This document shows positions 19,244 through 27,922 of a DNA stretch of 64,000 nt, in pieces (position 1 is the first letter of the stretch; the number at the start of each line of letters is the position of its first letter). Origin of the DNA: Pseudomonas aestuarii (GTDB lineage: Bacteria; Pseudomonadota; Gammaproteobacteria; Pseudomonadales; Pseudomonadaceae); NCBI RefSeq assembly GCF_027988105.1, contig NZ_JAQJZJ010000011.1:62001-126000 (forward strand). Direction: 5' to 3'. The notes under the pieces were generated by a model. It was given only the letters and a program-made list of their open reading frames with translations. It was not told where the DNA came from and did not search any database. A program made the translations under genes and the position numbers.

Positions 19244-22200
19244 ATGCACACCCTGATCGCCGCGGCGCTGGACCGCAGCCGCACCAGCCTGCTGCTGCTG
19301 GCCTTCCTGATCATCGGCGGCCTGGCCGCCTATGTCGCCATCCCCAAGGAAGCCAACCCGGACGTCAGCATCCCGATCATCTACGTCTCGGTGAACCTCG
19401 AAGGCATCAGCCCGGAAGACGCCGAACGCCTGCTGGTGCGTCCGCTGGAGCAGGAGTTGCGCAGTCTCGAGGCGGTCAAGGAAATGCGCTCGATAGCCAA
19501 CGAAGGCCGGGCCTCGGTGACCCTGGAGTTCGATGCCGGCTTCGACGCCAAGGCGGCCCTGGTCGATGTGCGCGAAAAAGTCGACAGCGCACGCAGCAAA
19601 TTGCCGGAAGAAGCCGATGAACCCATAGTCAACGAAGTCAACGTGGCGCTGTTTCCGGTACTGTCGATCGGCCTGTCCGGGCCGATCGCCGAAGCGCAGC
19701 TGGTGTATGTCGCCCGCCAGTTGCAGGAGAACATCGAAGGCATCGCCGAGGTGCTCTCGGTGAAGATCGGCGGCGACCGCGAAGACCTGCTGGAAATCGT
19801 CGTCGATCCGCAGGTGCTCGACAGCTACGGCATCGACTACGCCGAGCTGTTCAACCTGGTCAGCCGCAACAACCGCCTGGTCGCCGCCGGTAGCCTGGAC
19901 ACCGGTGCCGGGCGCATGAGCCTGAAAGTGCCCGGGGTCATCGAGAACCTGCAGGACGTGTTGTCCATGCCGATCAAGGTGGTCGGCGACAGTGTGGTGA
20001 CCTTTGGCGATGTCGCGACCATCCAGCGCACTTTCAAGGATCCGAGCGGTTTCGCCCGGATCAACGGTCAGCCGGCCATCGTCCTGGAAGTGGCCAAGCG
20101 CAGCGGTGCCAACATCATCGCCACCATCGAGCAGGTCAAGGCGCTGCTGGCCCAGGCCCAGCCGCTGCTGCCCGAAGGCCTGCACGTCAGCTACATCATG
20201 GATCAGTCGCAACAAGTCGAGAGCCTGCTCGGCGACCTGCTCAACAACGTGATGACCGCCATCGTCCTGGTGCTGATCCTGGTGATCGCCAGCATGGGCC
20301 TGCGCTCGGCGCTGCTGGTCGGCCTGACCATTCCCGGCGCCTTCCTGACCGGCATCCTGCTGATCTGGACACTCGGTTTCACCCTCAATATCGTCGTGCT
20401 GTTCAGTCTGATCCTGGTCGCCGGGATGCTGGTGGATGGCGCCATCGTGGTCTCCGAACTGGCCGACCGTAACCTGCACCAGGGCCAGAGCCCGCGCCAG
20501 GCCTGGGCCAATGCGGCGACGCGAATGGCCTGGCCGGTGATTGCCTCCACCGCCACCACCCTGGTGGTGTTCCTGCCGCTGTTGTTCTGGCCCGGGGTGG
20601 TCGGCCAGTTCATGAAATACCTGCCGGCCACGGTGATCGTCTGCCTGCTCGCCTCCCTGGCCATGGCCCTGGTGTTCCTGCCGGTGCTGGGCGCGGTGAC
20701 CGGCGGGCGCCCGCAACCGCTGCCGAGCACGCCCAGCCGTGGCGCCCAGGCCTACCGCAAGCTGCTCGACAAACTGCTGCACCGGCCAGGCCTGACCCTG
20801 CTCGGCATACTGGCGCTGGTGGCCCTGATCTATGTCGGCTACGGCCGTTTCAACCATGGGGTGGAGTTCTTCCCCGAGGTCGAGCCGGAAAATGCGCAGA
20901 TCTGGCTGCGCGCCCGCGGCGACCTGTCGGTGCAGGAAAAGGACGCCCTGCTGCAACAGGTGGAAAAACGCCTGCTGGGCATGAGCGAGGTCAAGGCGCT
21001 GTACGCCCGTTCCCTGGCCCAGCCGGATGGCCAGCTCGGGGTCGACGTGATCGGTACCCTGCAGTTCCAGTTCGTCGATTGGCATGAGCGGCGGCCGGCC
21101 CGGCAGATTCTCGCCGACATGCGCGAGCGCAGCGCCGACATTCCCGGCGTGGTCCTGGAGTTCCGCGAGCAGGACCAGGGCCCCAGTGGCGGCAAGCCGG
21201 TCAAGCTGCAGATCAGCGCCCTCGACCCGGCCAAGGCCGAGCGTTTTGTCGAGCAACTGCGCGCCAGCATGCTCAGCGTCGGCGGCTTCAAGGACATCGA
21301 GGACGACCGCGCCCTGCCCGGCATCGAGTGGCGGGTCAAGGTCGATCGCGAGGCCGCCGCGCGCTTCGGTGCCGACGTGCTGAGCGTCGGCAACGCCGTG
21401 CAGATGGTCAGCAATGGCCTGAAACTGGCGACCTACCGGCCGGAAGACGCCACCGACGAGGTCGACATCCGCGTGCGCCTGCCCGGCAACTGGCGCTCCC
21501 TCGACCAGCTGGGCCGCCTGACCCTGAACACGCCGAGTGGCCAGGTCGCGCTGGCAAACTTCGTCTCACTCGAACCCGCGCCCAAGGTCGGCACCCTGCA
21601 CCGGGTCGACGGCAGCCGCACCATTACCCTGCAGGCCGATCTGGCCGACGACGCACGCCTGGATGAACGCCTGCAAGCCTTGCGCGAAGCCATGGGCGAA
21701 CTGCCGGCGGACATCCAGCTGAAGTTCGCCGGCGAGGATGCCGACCAGCGCGAGGCCGCGATCTTCCTGGCCACCGCCTTCGGCGTGGCGATCTTCCTCA
21801 TGGCCCTGATCCTGGTGACCCAGTTCAACAGCCTGTACCAGGCCCTGCTGGTGCTGTCTGCCATCGTCCTGTCCACCGCCGGGGTACTGATGGGCCTGCT
21901 GGTCAACGGCCAGTCGTTCGGTATCGTCATGGTCGGCATGGGCCTGATCGCCCTCGCCGGCATCGTGGTCAACAACAACATCATCCTCATCGACACCTAT
22001 AACCAGCTGCGCCGCCAGGGTCTGGCGCCACGCGAGGCGGCGCTGGAAACCGGCAGCCTGCGCCTGCGTCCGGTGTTGCTGACCGCGGTGACCACCATTC
22101 TCGGCCTGATGCCAATGGTCCTGAGCGTCAACGTCGACCTGCTGACCCCGAGCCTGGGCGTGGGCGCGCCCTCGACCCAGTGGTGGACCCAGCTGTCCAG

Positions 22201-22387
22201 TGCGATTGCCGGCGGCCTGAGCTTCGCCACCGTGCTGACCCTGCTGCTGACCCCCTGCCTGCTGGTGCTGGGCGCGCGCTTCGAACGCCGCCCGCCGCCG
22301 CTGGAAACCTACGACGACGACCTGCTCGACCTGCCGGAACACCTGCTCGCGCCGTTGCAGGGCAAAGCCCGTGTGAGTAGCAGCTAG
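19244..22387 (+). CDS. RND multidrug efflux permease
   Basis: Inner-membrane proton antiporter of 1047 residues, starting MHTLIAAALDRSRTSLLLLA. The RND fold is clear: TM1, porter domains starting with NPDVSIPIIYVSV, TM4 segment MLVDGAIVVSELADRN and TM10 segment VVNNNIILIDTYNQL. Compared with AcrB, the Asp-Asp pair in TM4 is Asp-Gly and the TM10 Lys is replaced by Asn, so it belongs to a diverged branch with a different proton relay, not to the AcrB/MexB group proper. Operon with the TetR and MFP genes. Confidence 0.9.
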   Translation: MHTLIAAALDRSRTSLLLLAFLIIGGLAAYVAIPKEANPDVSIPIIYVSVNLEGISPEDAERLLVRPLEQELRSLEAVKEMRSIANEGRASVTLEFDAGFDAKAALVDVREKVDSARSKLPEEADEPIVNEVNVALFPVLSIGLSGPIAEAQLVYVARQLQENIEGIAEVLSVKIGGDREDLLEIVVDPQVLDSYGIDYAELFNLVSRNNRLVAAGSLDTGAGRMSLKVPGVIENLQDVLSMPIKVVGDSVVTFGDVATIQRTFKDPSGFARINGQPAIVLEVAKRSGANIIATIEQVKALLAQAQPLLPEGLHVSYIMDQSQQVESLLGDLLNNVMTAIVLVLILVIASMGLRSALLVGLTIPGAFLTGILLIWTLGFTLNIVVLFSLILVAGMLVDGAIVVSELADRNLHQGQSPRQAWANAATRMAWPVIASTATTLVVFLPLLFWPGVVGQFMKYLPATVIVCLLASLAMALVFLPVLGAVTGGRPQPLPSTPSRGAQAYRKLLDKLLHRPGLTLLGILALVALIYVGYGRFNHGVEFFPEVEPENAQIWLRARGDLSVQEKDALLQQVEKRLLGMSEVKALYARSLAQPDGQLGVDVIGTLQFQFVDWHERRPARQILADMRERSADIPGVVLEFREQDQGPSGGKPVKLQISALDPAKAERFVEQLRASMLSVGGFKDIEDDRALPGIEWRVKVDREAAARFGADVLSVGNAVQMVSNGLKLATYRPEDATDEVDIRVRLPGNWRSLDQLGRLTLNTPSGQVALANFVSLEPAPKVGTLHRVDGSRTITLQADLADDARLDERLQALREAMGELPADIQLKFAGEDADQREAAIFLATAFGVAIFLMALILVTQFNSLYQALLVLSAIVLSTAGVLMGLLVNGQSFGIVMVGMGLIALAGIVVNNNIILIDTYNQLRRQGLAPREAALETGSLRLRPVLLTAVTTILGLMPMVLSVNVDLLTPSLGVGAPSTQWWTQLSSAIAGGLSFATVLTLLLTPCLLVLGARFERRPPPLETYDDDLLDLPEHLLAPLQGKARVSSS

Positions 22388-22427
22388 AGTAACTACAGAT
22401 ACCCAGGGCACACCCACGGACTGGTGC

Positions 22428-23258
22428 CTACACCATTTGCAGCGACTGCCTGCTGGTCGGCCCTGGGTAAGCGGCATCGATCAGCGCCAGGTCGGCGCCA
22501 TTCAGTTGCAGGGACGCCGCGGCGGCGTTCAACCGCAGATGCGCGGCATCGACCGCCTTGGGGGTGGCAATCACCCCCGGCTGGCGCAACAGCCAGGCCA
22601 GCGCGACCTGCGCCGGGGTGGCGCCATGCGTCTCGGCCACCTGGCGCAACAGCGGATGGCGCAGCAGGCGCCCGGCCTGACCGAGCGGGCAGTAGGCCAT
22701 CAGTGGCATGCCCTGGCCCTGCTGCCAGGGCAGCAGGTCGAACTCGATGCCGCGCGCCTCGGGGTTGTACAACACCTGATTGGTGGCACAGCCAGCCACG
22801 CCCAGATCATGCAATTCCTGCAAATCCTCCAGGTCGAAGTTGGACACGCCCCAGCGGCCGATCTTGCCCTGTTCGCGCAGACGCTCGAAGGCCTCGACGG
22901 TTTCCGCCAGTGGATACTGACCACGCCAGTGCAACAGGTAGAGGTCGATCCGCTCGGTTCTCAGCCTTTGCAGGCTGCGCTCGCAGGCCGCCACCACACC
23001 TTGGCGGCTGGCGTTGTGCGGATATACCTTGCTGACCAGGAATACCTGCTCGCGCAAGCCGGCAAGCGCCTCGCCCACCACCCGCTCGGCGCCGCCTTCG
23101 CCGTACATCTCGGCCGTGTCGATCAGGCGCAGGCCCAGTTCGATGCCCTGGCGCAGCGCCGCCACTTCCGCGCGCCGCTGGCTGGCCACCTCGCCCATGC
23201 GCCAGGTGCCCTGGCCGATCACCGGCACCGACACACCGGCCAGTTCAAGCGTACCCAT
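22428..23258 (-). CDS. Aldo/keto reductase
   Basis: NAD(P)H-dependent carbonyl reductase of 276 residues with the AKR barrel. Catalytic residues are visible: Asp and Tyr in LIDTAEMYGEGG, Lys in FLVSKVYPHN and His in LYLLHWRG. The start MGTLELAGVSVPV is preceded by a strong GGAGGTG ribosome site. It is a single gene between the RND operon (convergent) and the penicillin-binding protein gene (divergent). Substrate unknown; it is close to the YeaE-like / 2,5-diketogluconate reductase group. Confidence 0.9.
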   Translation of the reverse strand: MGTLELAGVSVPVIGQGTWRMGEVASQRRAEVAALRQGIELGLRLIDTAEMYGEGGAERVVGEALAGLREQVFLVSKVYPHNASRQGVVAACERSLQRLRTERIDLYLLHWRGQYPLAETVEAFERLREQGKIGRWGVSNFDLEDLQELHDLGVAGCATNQVLYNPEARGIEFDLLPWQQGQGMPLMAYCPLGQAGRLLRHPLLRQVAETHGATPAQVALAWLLRQPGVIATPKAVDAAHLRLNAAAASLQLNGADLALIDAAYPGPTSRQSLQMV

Positions 23259-23606
23259 CGTTTCACCTCCTCGTTGAATCCGCTCGCCAGCGCTCATAGC
23301 GGCCGCACGTCCCTCCCGCGGCCTTGGCCCTGGCATACAACAGCATCGGCATTGACCTGCCAACCGAGGGCAGGCGGCTCACGGCGATTGCGCGGCATAA
23401 GTCACTCGGCGATTAAAAAAGATTGTCGTAGCCGTGCCAGTGCCCTTGTGGCACCGTCTCGTCCGGCGTCGCTCTGCCCGCCAACCTCGCCTGGGCATGC
23501 AGGCCCTGCTTAAATCTTTGCGACCTGGTCAAGGCCACTAGCGTCTAACCCTTCAAGCAGCGACTAAGCTGTTCGGAAGCGCTACCTGAGGTCGTACCAA
23601 GCAATT

Positions 23607-26600
23607 ATGGGCGTATTACGCAAATCCGACGCGCCAGAAAAGGCGCCTTCGAACAACACAAAACCGGCGTTCCAACTGAAGCCGGTCAAGCACACCAGCA
23701 AGCTGCGCATCGCCATCTGGCTGATGCTGACACTGCTGGTGGTGGCAGCTGCGCTGCTGGTCGTTTTCGAGATGCGTACCGCGTATTTCCAGGCCTACTA
23801 CCTCAGCCGCTACAGCGATAGCCTGAGCTACCGCGTGCAACCAGGCCCCAGCCCGGCGATCGTCTATCCGCAGGACGGCCCCTTCGATAAACGCCTGGGT
23901 TACAGCTACCTGCCGCAGATGCTGGAGCGCCTGCAACAGCGCGACTTCCAGATTACCCAACAGGCACAGTTCTCCCCACCATTGCTCGACTACACGCAGC
24001 GCGGCTTTTTTACCCCCTATCCGGAAAAAATCCAGGCCGGCCTGAGCATCAGCGACTGTCGCGGCACACCCTTCTACCAGTTCCGCCACCCGCAGCAGTT
24101 CTACCCGAGCTTCAGCGCCATCCCGCCGCTGGTGGCGGGCAGCCTGCTGTTCATCGAGAACCGTCACCTGCTCGACCGGGAACAGCCCCAGGCCAACCCG
24201 GCGGTGGATTGGCCGCGCTTCGCCATGGCGGCCATCTCTCAGGTCGGCAAGGTGCTGGATGTGCAGGATCAATCCGCAGGCGGCAGCACCCTGGCCACCC
24301 AACTGGAAAAATACCGTCACTCGCCGGACGGCCTGACCCACTCGGCCAGGGAAAAGCTGCGGCAGATGGTCTCGGCCAGCGTGCGTGCCTACCAGAACGG
24401 CCCGCAGACCCAGGAAGCACGGGAAAACATCGTGCGTGACTACCTCAACAGCGTGCCGCTGTCCGCCGCGCCCGGGCACGGTGAGGTGCACGGCCTGGCC
24501 GATGGCTTGCGCATCTGGTTCGGTGCCGACTTCGCCCAGGTCAATCGCCTGCTCGACCCCGAGCGCTCGCCCGAGGCGAGCAATGCCGAACGCGGCCTGG
24601 CCCTGCGCCAGGTGCTGGCGATGATCATTGCCCAGCGGCGACCCTCGTATTACCTGGCCCAGGGCCGCAGTGAGCTGGATCAGCTGATCGACAGCCATAT
24701 CCGCGTGCTCGCGGTTGGCGGCCTGATCGAACCGGCATTACGCGATGCGGCCCTGGCCCAACAGTTGCGCTACCGCAACTGGGTGCTGGAGCCAAACCTG
24801 CAAATGGTCGACGGCAACAAGGGCATCAGCGTGGCCCGCACGCGCCTCTCCAACCTGCTCAACATGCCGCTGTATGACCTCGACCGCCTGGACCTCGCCG
24901 CCAGCACCACCCTCAACAACGAACTGCAACAAGCGGTCAGCGTCTACCTGGAACGACTCGCCGAGCCCGCCTTTGCCGAGCAGATCGGCCTGTTCGGTGA
25001 GCGCCTGCTGTCTGCCGAAAAAACCGGCGAAGTGCGCTACAGCTTCACCCTGTTCGAACGCACCGCCAATGGCAGCCGGGTGCGCGTGCAGACCGACAAC
25101 ACCGACCAACCCTTCGACATCAACGAAGGCAGCAAGCTGGAGCTCGGTTCCACCGCCAAACTGCGGGTGATGGCCACCTACCTGGAAATCATCGCCGAAT
25201 TGCACCAGCGCCATGCTGGCCAAAGCCCCAGCGAACTGCGTGCGGTGGCAGTCGCCGACCAGGACCACCTGACCCGCTGGGCCCTCGACTACCTGCGGCA
25301 AAATCCCGCTGCCGAGTTGCCGGCCATGCTCGACGCCGCCCTGGAGCGCAAGTATTCCGCCAGCCCCTTTGAGCGCTTCTTCACCGGTGGTGGCCTGCAC
25401 ACCTTCAACAACTTCCGCCGCGAAGACAACGGACGCAACCCGACCCTGCGCGACGCGCTACGCGAGTCGATCAACCTGCCATTCATCCGCCTGATGCGCG
25501 ATCTGGTGCGCTACAGCACCTACCAGGCACCGGGCAACAGCGCCGAGTTGCTGAAGAACGACAAGAATCCGCGCCGTCAGGCCTACCTCAGCCGCTTCGC
25601 CGACCGTGAAGGCAAGACCTTCCTCCTGCGCTTCTGGCGCAAATACCAGGGCCAGCCGGCGCAGCAACGCCTCGAGACCTTCCTCAGCGGCCTGCGCCAC
25701 ACCTCGGTACGCCTGGCCGCCGTGCACCGTTACCTGATGCCGGAAGTCGACGAAACCACCTTCGCCGCCTTCCTGCGTGCCCATGTGCCCAACGAGAAAC
25801 TCAGCGACAAGCGCATCCGCGAGCTGTACCTGAACTACGGCCCCGGCGCCTACAGCCTGCCCGATCAGGGCTATATCGCCCGCGTCCACCCGTTGGAGTT
25901 GTGGCTGCTCGGCTACCTACTGGAAAAACCCGAGGCCAGCTTCAGCGACGCCGTGGTCGCCAGCCGCGACCAGCGTCAGGAAGTCTACGGCTGGCTGTTC
26001 CGCAGCCGCCACAAGAGCGCCCGCGACAGCCGTATCCGCATCATGCTGGAGGTCGAAGCCTTCCTCGACATCCACAGCCGCTGGCAGAAGCACGGCTACC
26101 CCTTCGAATACCTGGTGCCGTCGTTGGCCACCGCCATCGGCAGTTCCGGCGACCGTCCGGCGGCACTGGCGGAGCTGATGGGCATCATCCAGAACGATGG
26201 CATCCGCCAACCCACGGTGCGCATCGACAGCCTGCATTTCGCCGCCGACACGCCCTACGACACCCAGGTCGAGCGCAACGCCCTGAACGCCAAACGGGTG
26301 ATGCCCAGCGCAGTGGCCGCGGCCCTGCGCGGCGCCCTCTCGCAAGTGGTCGAAGGCGGTACCGCACGGCGTCTGCAGGGCAGCTTCAGCCTGGCAGACG
26401 GCCGTCTGCTGACCCTCGGCGGCAAGACCGGCACCGGCGACAACCGGGTCGAAACCGTCGGCCGCGGCGGACGCGTACTCAGTTCACGGGCGATGAACCG
26501 CACCGCCACCTTCGTCTTCTTCATCGGCGCGCGCCATTACGGCACCCTCACCGCCTTTGTGCCCGGGCGCGCCGCGGAGAAATTCACCTTCACCTCGGCA

Positions 26601-26714
26601 CTGCCGGTGCAGGTGCTCAAAGGCATGGCACCGATCCTCGCGCCCTATCTGGAGCCGGGTAGCTACAGCCAATGCCTCCCCCCGCTGACAGCACTGCAGG
26701 CCAGTTGGAAGTAG
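23607..26714 (+). CDS. Divergent class A penicillin-binding protein (GT51 plus transpeptidase)
   Basis: Bifunctional peptidoglycan synthase-like protein of 1035 residues. One TM helix (about 32-55) is followed by a GT51 glycosyltransferase domain with the catalytic Glu184 in FIENRHLLD (usual form EDRRF), GGSTLATQLEKY at 225-236 (usual GGSTITQQ) and YLNSVPL. The transpeptidase motifs are Ser515 in STAK, SIN at 621-623 and KTGTG at 940-944. All catalytic residues are kept, but the GT motifs are off-consensus and the protein is longer than PBP1a/1b. The 348-bp region upstream shows no gene. It is probably a non-housekeeping class A PBP. Confidence 0.85.
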   Translation: MGVLRKSDAPEKAPSNNTKPAFQLKPVKHTSKLRIAIWLMLTLLVVAAALLVVFEMRTAYFQAYYLSRYSDSLSYRVQPGPSPAIVYPQDGPFDKRLGYSYLPQMLERLQQRDFQITQQAQFSPPLLDYTQRGFFTPYPEKIQAGLSISDCRGTPFYQFRHPQQFYPSFSAIPPLVAGSLLFIENRHLLDREQPQANPAVDWPRFAMAAISQVGKVLDVQDQSAGGSTLATQLEKYRHSPDGLTHSAREKLRQMVSASVRAYQNGPQTQEARENIVRDYLNSVPLSAAPGHGEVHGLADGLRIWFGADFAQVNRLLDPERSPEASNAERGLALRQVLAMIIAQRRPSYYLAQGRSELDQLIDSHIRVLAVGGLIEPALRDAALAQQLRYRNWVLEPNLQMVDGNKGISVARTRLSNLLNMPLYDLDRLDLAASTTLNNELQQAVSVYLERLAEPAFAEQIGLFGERLLSAEKTGEVRYSFTLFERTANGSRVRVQTDNTDQPFDINEGSKLELGSTAKLRVMATYLEIIAELHQRHAGQSPSELRAVAVADQDHLTRWALDYLRQNPAAELPAMLDAALERKYSASPFERFFTGGGLHTFNNFRREDNGRNPTLRDALRESINLPFIRLMRDLVRYSTYQAPGNSAELLKNDKNPRRQAYLSRFADREGKTFLLRFWRKYQGQPAQQRLETFLSGLRHTSVRLAAVHRYLMPEVDETTFAAFLRAHVPNEKLSDKRIRELYLNYGPGAYSLPDQGYIARVHPLELWLLGYLLEKPEASFSDAVVASRDQRQEVYGWLFRSRHKSARDSRIRIMLEVEAFLDIHSRWQKHGYPFEYLVPSLATAIGSSGDRPAALAELMGIIQNDGIRQPTVRIDSLHFAADTPYDTQVERNALNAKRVMPSAVAAALRGALSQVVEGGTARRLQGSFSLADGRLLTLGGKTGTGDNRVETVGRGGRVLSSRAMNRTATFVFFIGARHYGTLTAFVPGRAAEKFTFTSALPVQVLKGMAPILAPYLEPGSYSQCLPPLTALQASWK

Positions 26715-26766
26715 GCATCAGGCGTAGACTCGATGCTTCATCTGCAAGGGCGGCAAGAGCCTGGAG

Positions 26767-26896
26767 TTGTGGGCGGGGCCGCTCCTGCGGGTACGGCGGT
26801 GGTCTTGTGGGAGGGGCTTTAACCGCGAACATTGCGATGGGCTTGCGGCCTTCGCGGCCATGGAACTGGGCGTCCCGCCGCGCCTACGGGAGGGGA
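26767..26896. repeat. Cluster of Pseudomonas REP-like repeats
   Basis: Several copies or partial copies of the pattern GTGGGnGGGGCnnT appear in both orientations (for example GTGGGCGGGGCCGCTCCTGC and TGTGGGAGGGGCTTTAACC), ending with CTACGGGAGGGG. This composition and the position between genes match extragenic palindromic elements of Pseudomonas. Confidence 0.7.
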
Positions 26897-26901
26897 ACTG
26901 T

Positions 26902-27123
26902 TCAGCCCTTCTTCTGCAGGCGGATATACAGCGCCTCGACCTTCTCCCGCGCCCAGGGGGTTTTGCGCAGGAAGGTCAGGCTGGACTTGATGCTCGGGTC
27001 GCTCTTGAAGCAGCGGATATCGATACGCGCCGCCAAGCCATCCCAGCCCAGCTTCGCCACCAGGTCGTTGAGGATGGTTTGCAGGGTGACACCATGCAGC
27101 GGGTCTTTCGGCGTTTGAGTCAT
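26902..27123 (-). CDS. VF530-family (DUF2132) DNA-binding protein
   Basis: A 73-residue protein matching the VF530 family: [21 protein letters not shown], then [17 protein letters not shown] and [14 protein letters not shown]. Members are small helical proteins described as DNA-binding, and their role is not established. The start MTQTPKDP is standard. Directly downstream lie the REP repeats. Confidence 0.9.
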   Translation of the reverse strand: MTQTPKDPLHGVTLQTILNDLVAKLGWDGLAARIDIRCFKSDPSIKSSLTFLRKTPWAREKVEALYIRLQKKG

Positions 27124-27260
27124 GCGGAACCTGTGTCGACAGCGTGGCGAGGCGCACCGGCTGACAGACTTGTGGCACGCGTAGGGGGATATTCTGACCT
27201 GACTCGGCAGCCAGCTCCAGCCCAAAAGCACCGCCCCTGGCGCAGCGCCCCCTACCAACC

Positions 27261-27824
27261 TCAACGAGCGTCGATGATGAACGGCAGCTCGCGGTTGTGG
27301 GCCGGGTCGAACTGGCGGCGGGCGGTATGGTTGAGGTGACGGCCGTAGACATGAAACGACAGGCTGGTGTGCGACGTTTCATTGATCACGCTATGGATGC
27401 TGCCGCTGGGTAGCGTCAGCACCTGCCCGGCGGCAATGCACTGCTCGTCCAGGCGTTGCAGCTCGGCATAACCGGGGCGCGTGCCATCGTCCAGGCGTTG
27501 CCAGAAAATATTGCGTTCACTGCCCTCGACCCCCACCACCACCGCCCAGGTGTCGTGGTCATGGGGCGGCACGCCGCGTCCGGGCAGCCAGCTGTCGACC
27601 ACCACGAACAGCGACTGGTCGGCCTCGACGTGCAGCAGACTGGTGCCGAACCCCAGCTGCGAATCGGCCTGGTACATGTCCGCCCGCAGCCAGCCGCGTT
27701 CGGCGACGACCCGCTGGGCCAGCGGTGCGACTTGCGCCAGCAGGCTGGCCTCATCGGCGGCGCTCGCGACGAGGCGCCGCAGATCGCCGATAAACTGCTC
27801 CAGGTTGTAACTATCGTTGCTCAT
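27261..27824 (-). CDS. Cysteine/3-mercaptopropionate dioxygenase-like cupin
   Basis: Mononuclear iron cupin of 187 residues in the thiol dioxygenase family, which oxidises small thiols to sulfinates. The three-histidine iron site is visible: His88 and His90 in PPHDHDTW and His144 in GSIHSVIN; the tyrosine of the SHVYG-type motif is Tyr160 (SFHVYG). The sequence is closer to the bacterial mercaptopropionate branch than to mammalian CDO, but the substrate cannot be fixed. It lies downstream of the BCCT carrier, separated by a terminator. The catabolic cluster upstream encodes a DddP-like protein, which makes a sulfur substrate plausible. Confidence 0.8.
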   Translation of the reverse strand: MSNDSYNLEQFIGDLRRLVASAADEASLLAQVAPLAQRVVAERGWLRADMYQADSQLGFGTSLLHVEADQSLFVVVDSWLPGRGVPPHDHDTWAVVVGVEGSERNIFWQRLDDGTRPGYAELQRLDEQCIAAGQVLTLPSGSIHSVINETSHTSLSFHVYGRHLNHTARRQFDPAHNRELPFIIDAR

Positions 27825-27871
27825 CCACAATGCTCCAGCCCAGTCACTGCCTGGGCAGCCGTGATAAAAAA

Positions 27872-27898
27872 GGCCCGCCTCCGAGAAAGAGGCAGGCC
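27872..27898. terminator. Rho-independent terminator downstream of BCCT carrier
   Basis: GGCCCGCCTC / GAGGCAGGCC stem (one mismatch) with a 7-base loop. The run of A residues at its left (27865-27871) gives a T-tract for minus-strand transcripts, so it ends the BCCT unit just before the dioxygenase gene. Confidence 0.8.
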
Positions 27899-27922
27899 CT
27901 GGTTTCATCCCACTCGCAAGGC

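Noticed and set aside
19214-21256. A 680-codon minus-strand frame opposite the RND permease
   Set aside because: Same reason: shadow of a well-supported membrane protein, composition rich in His, Gln and Asp.
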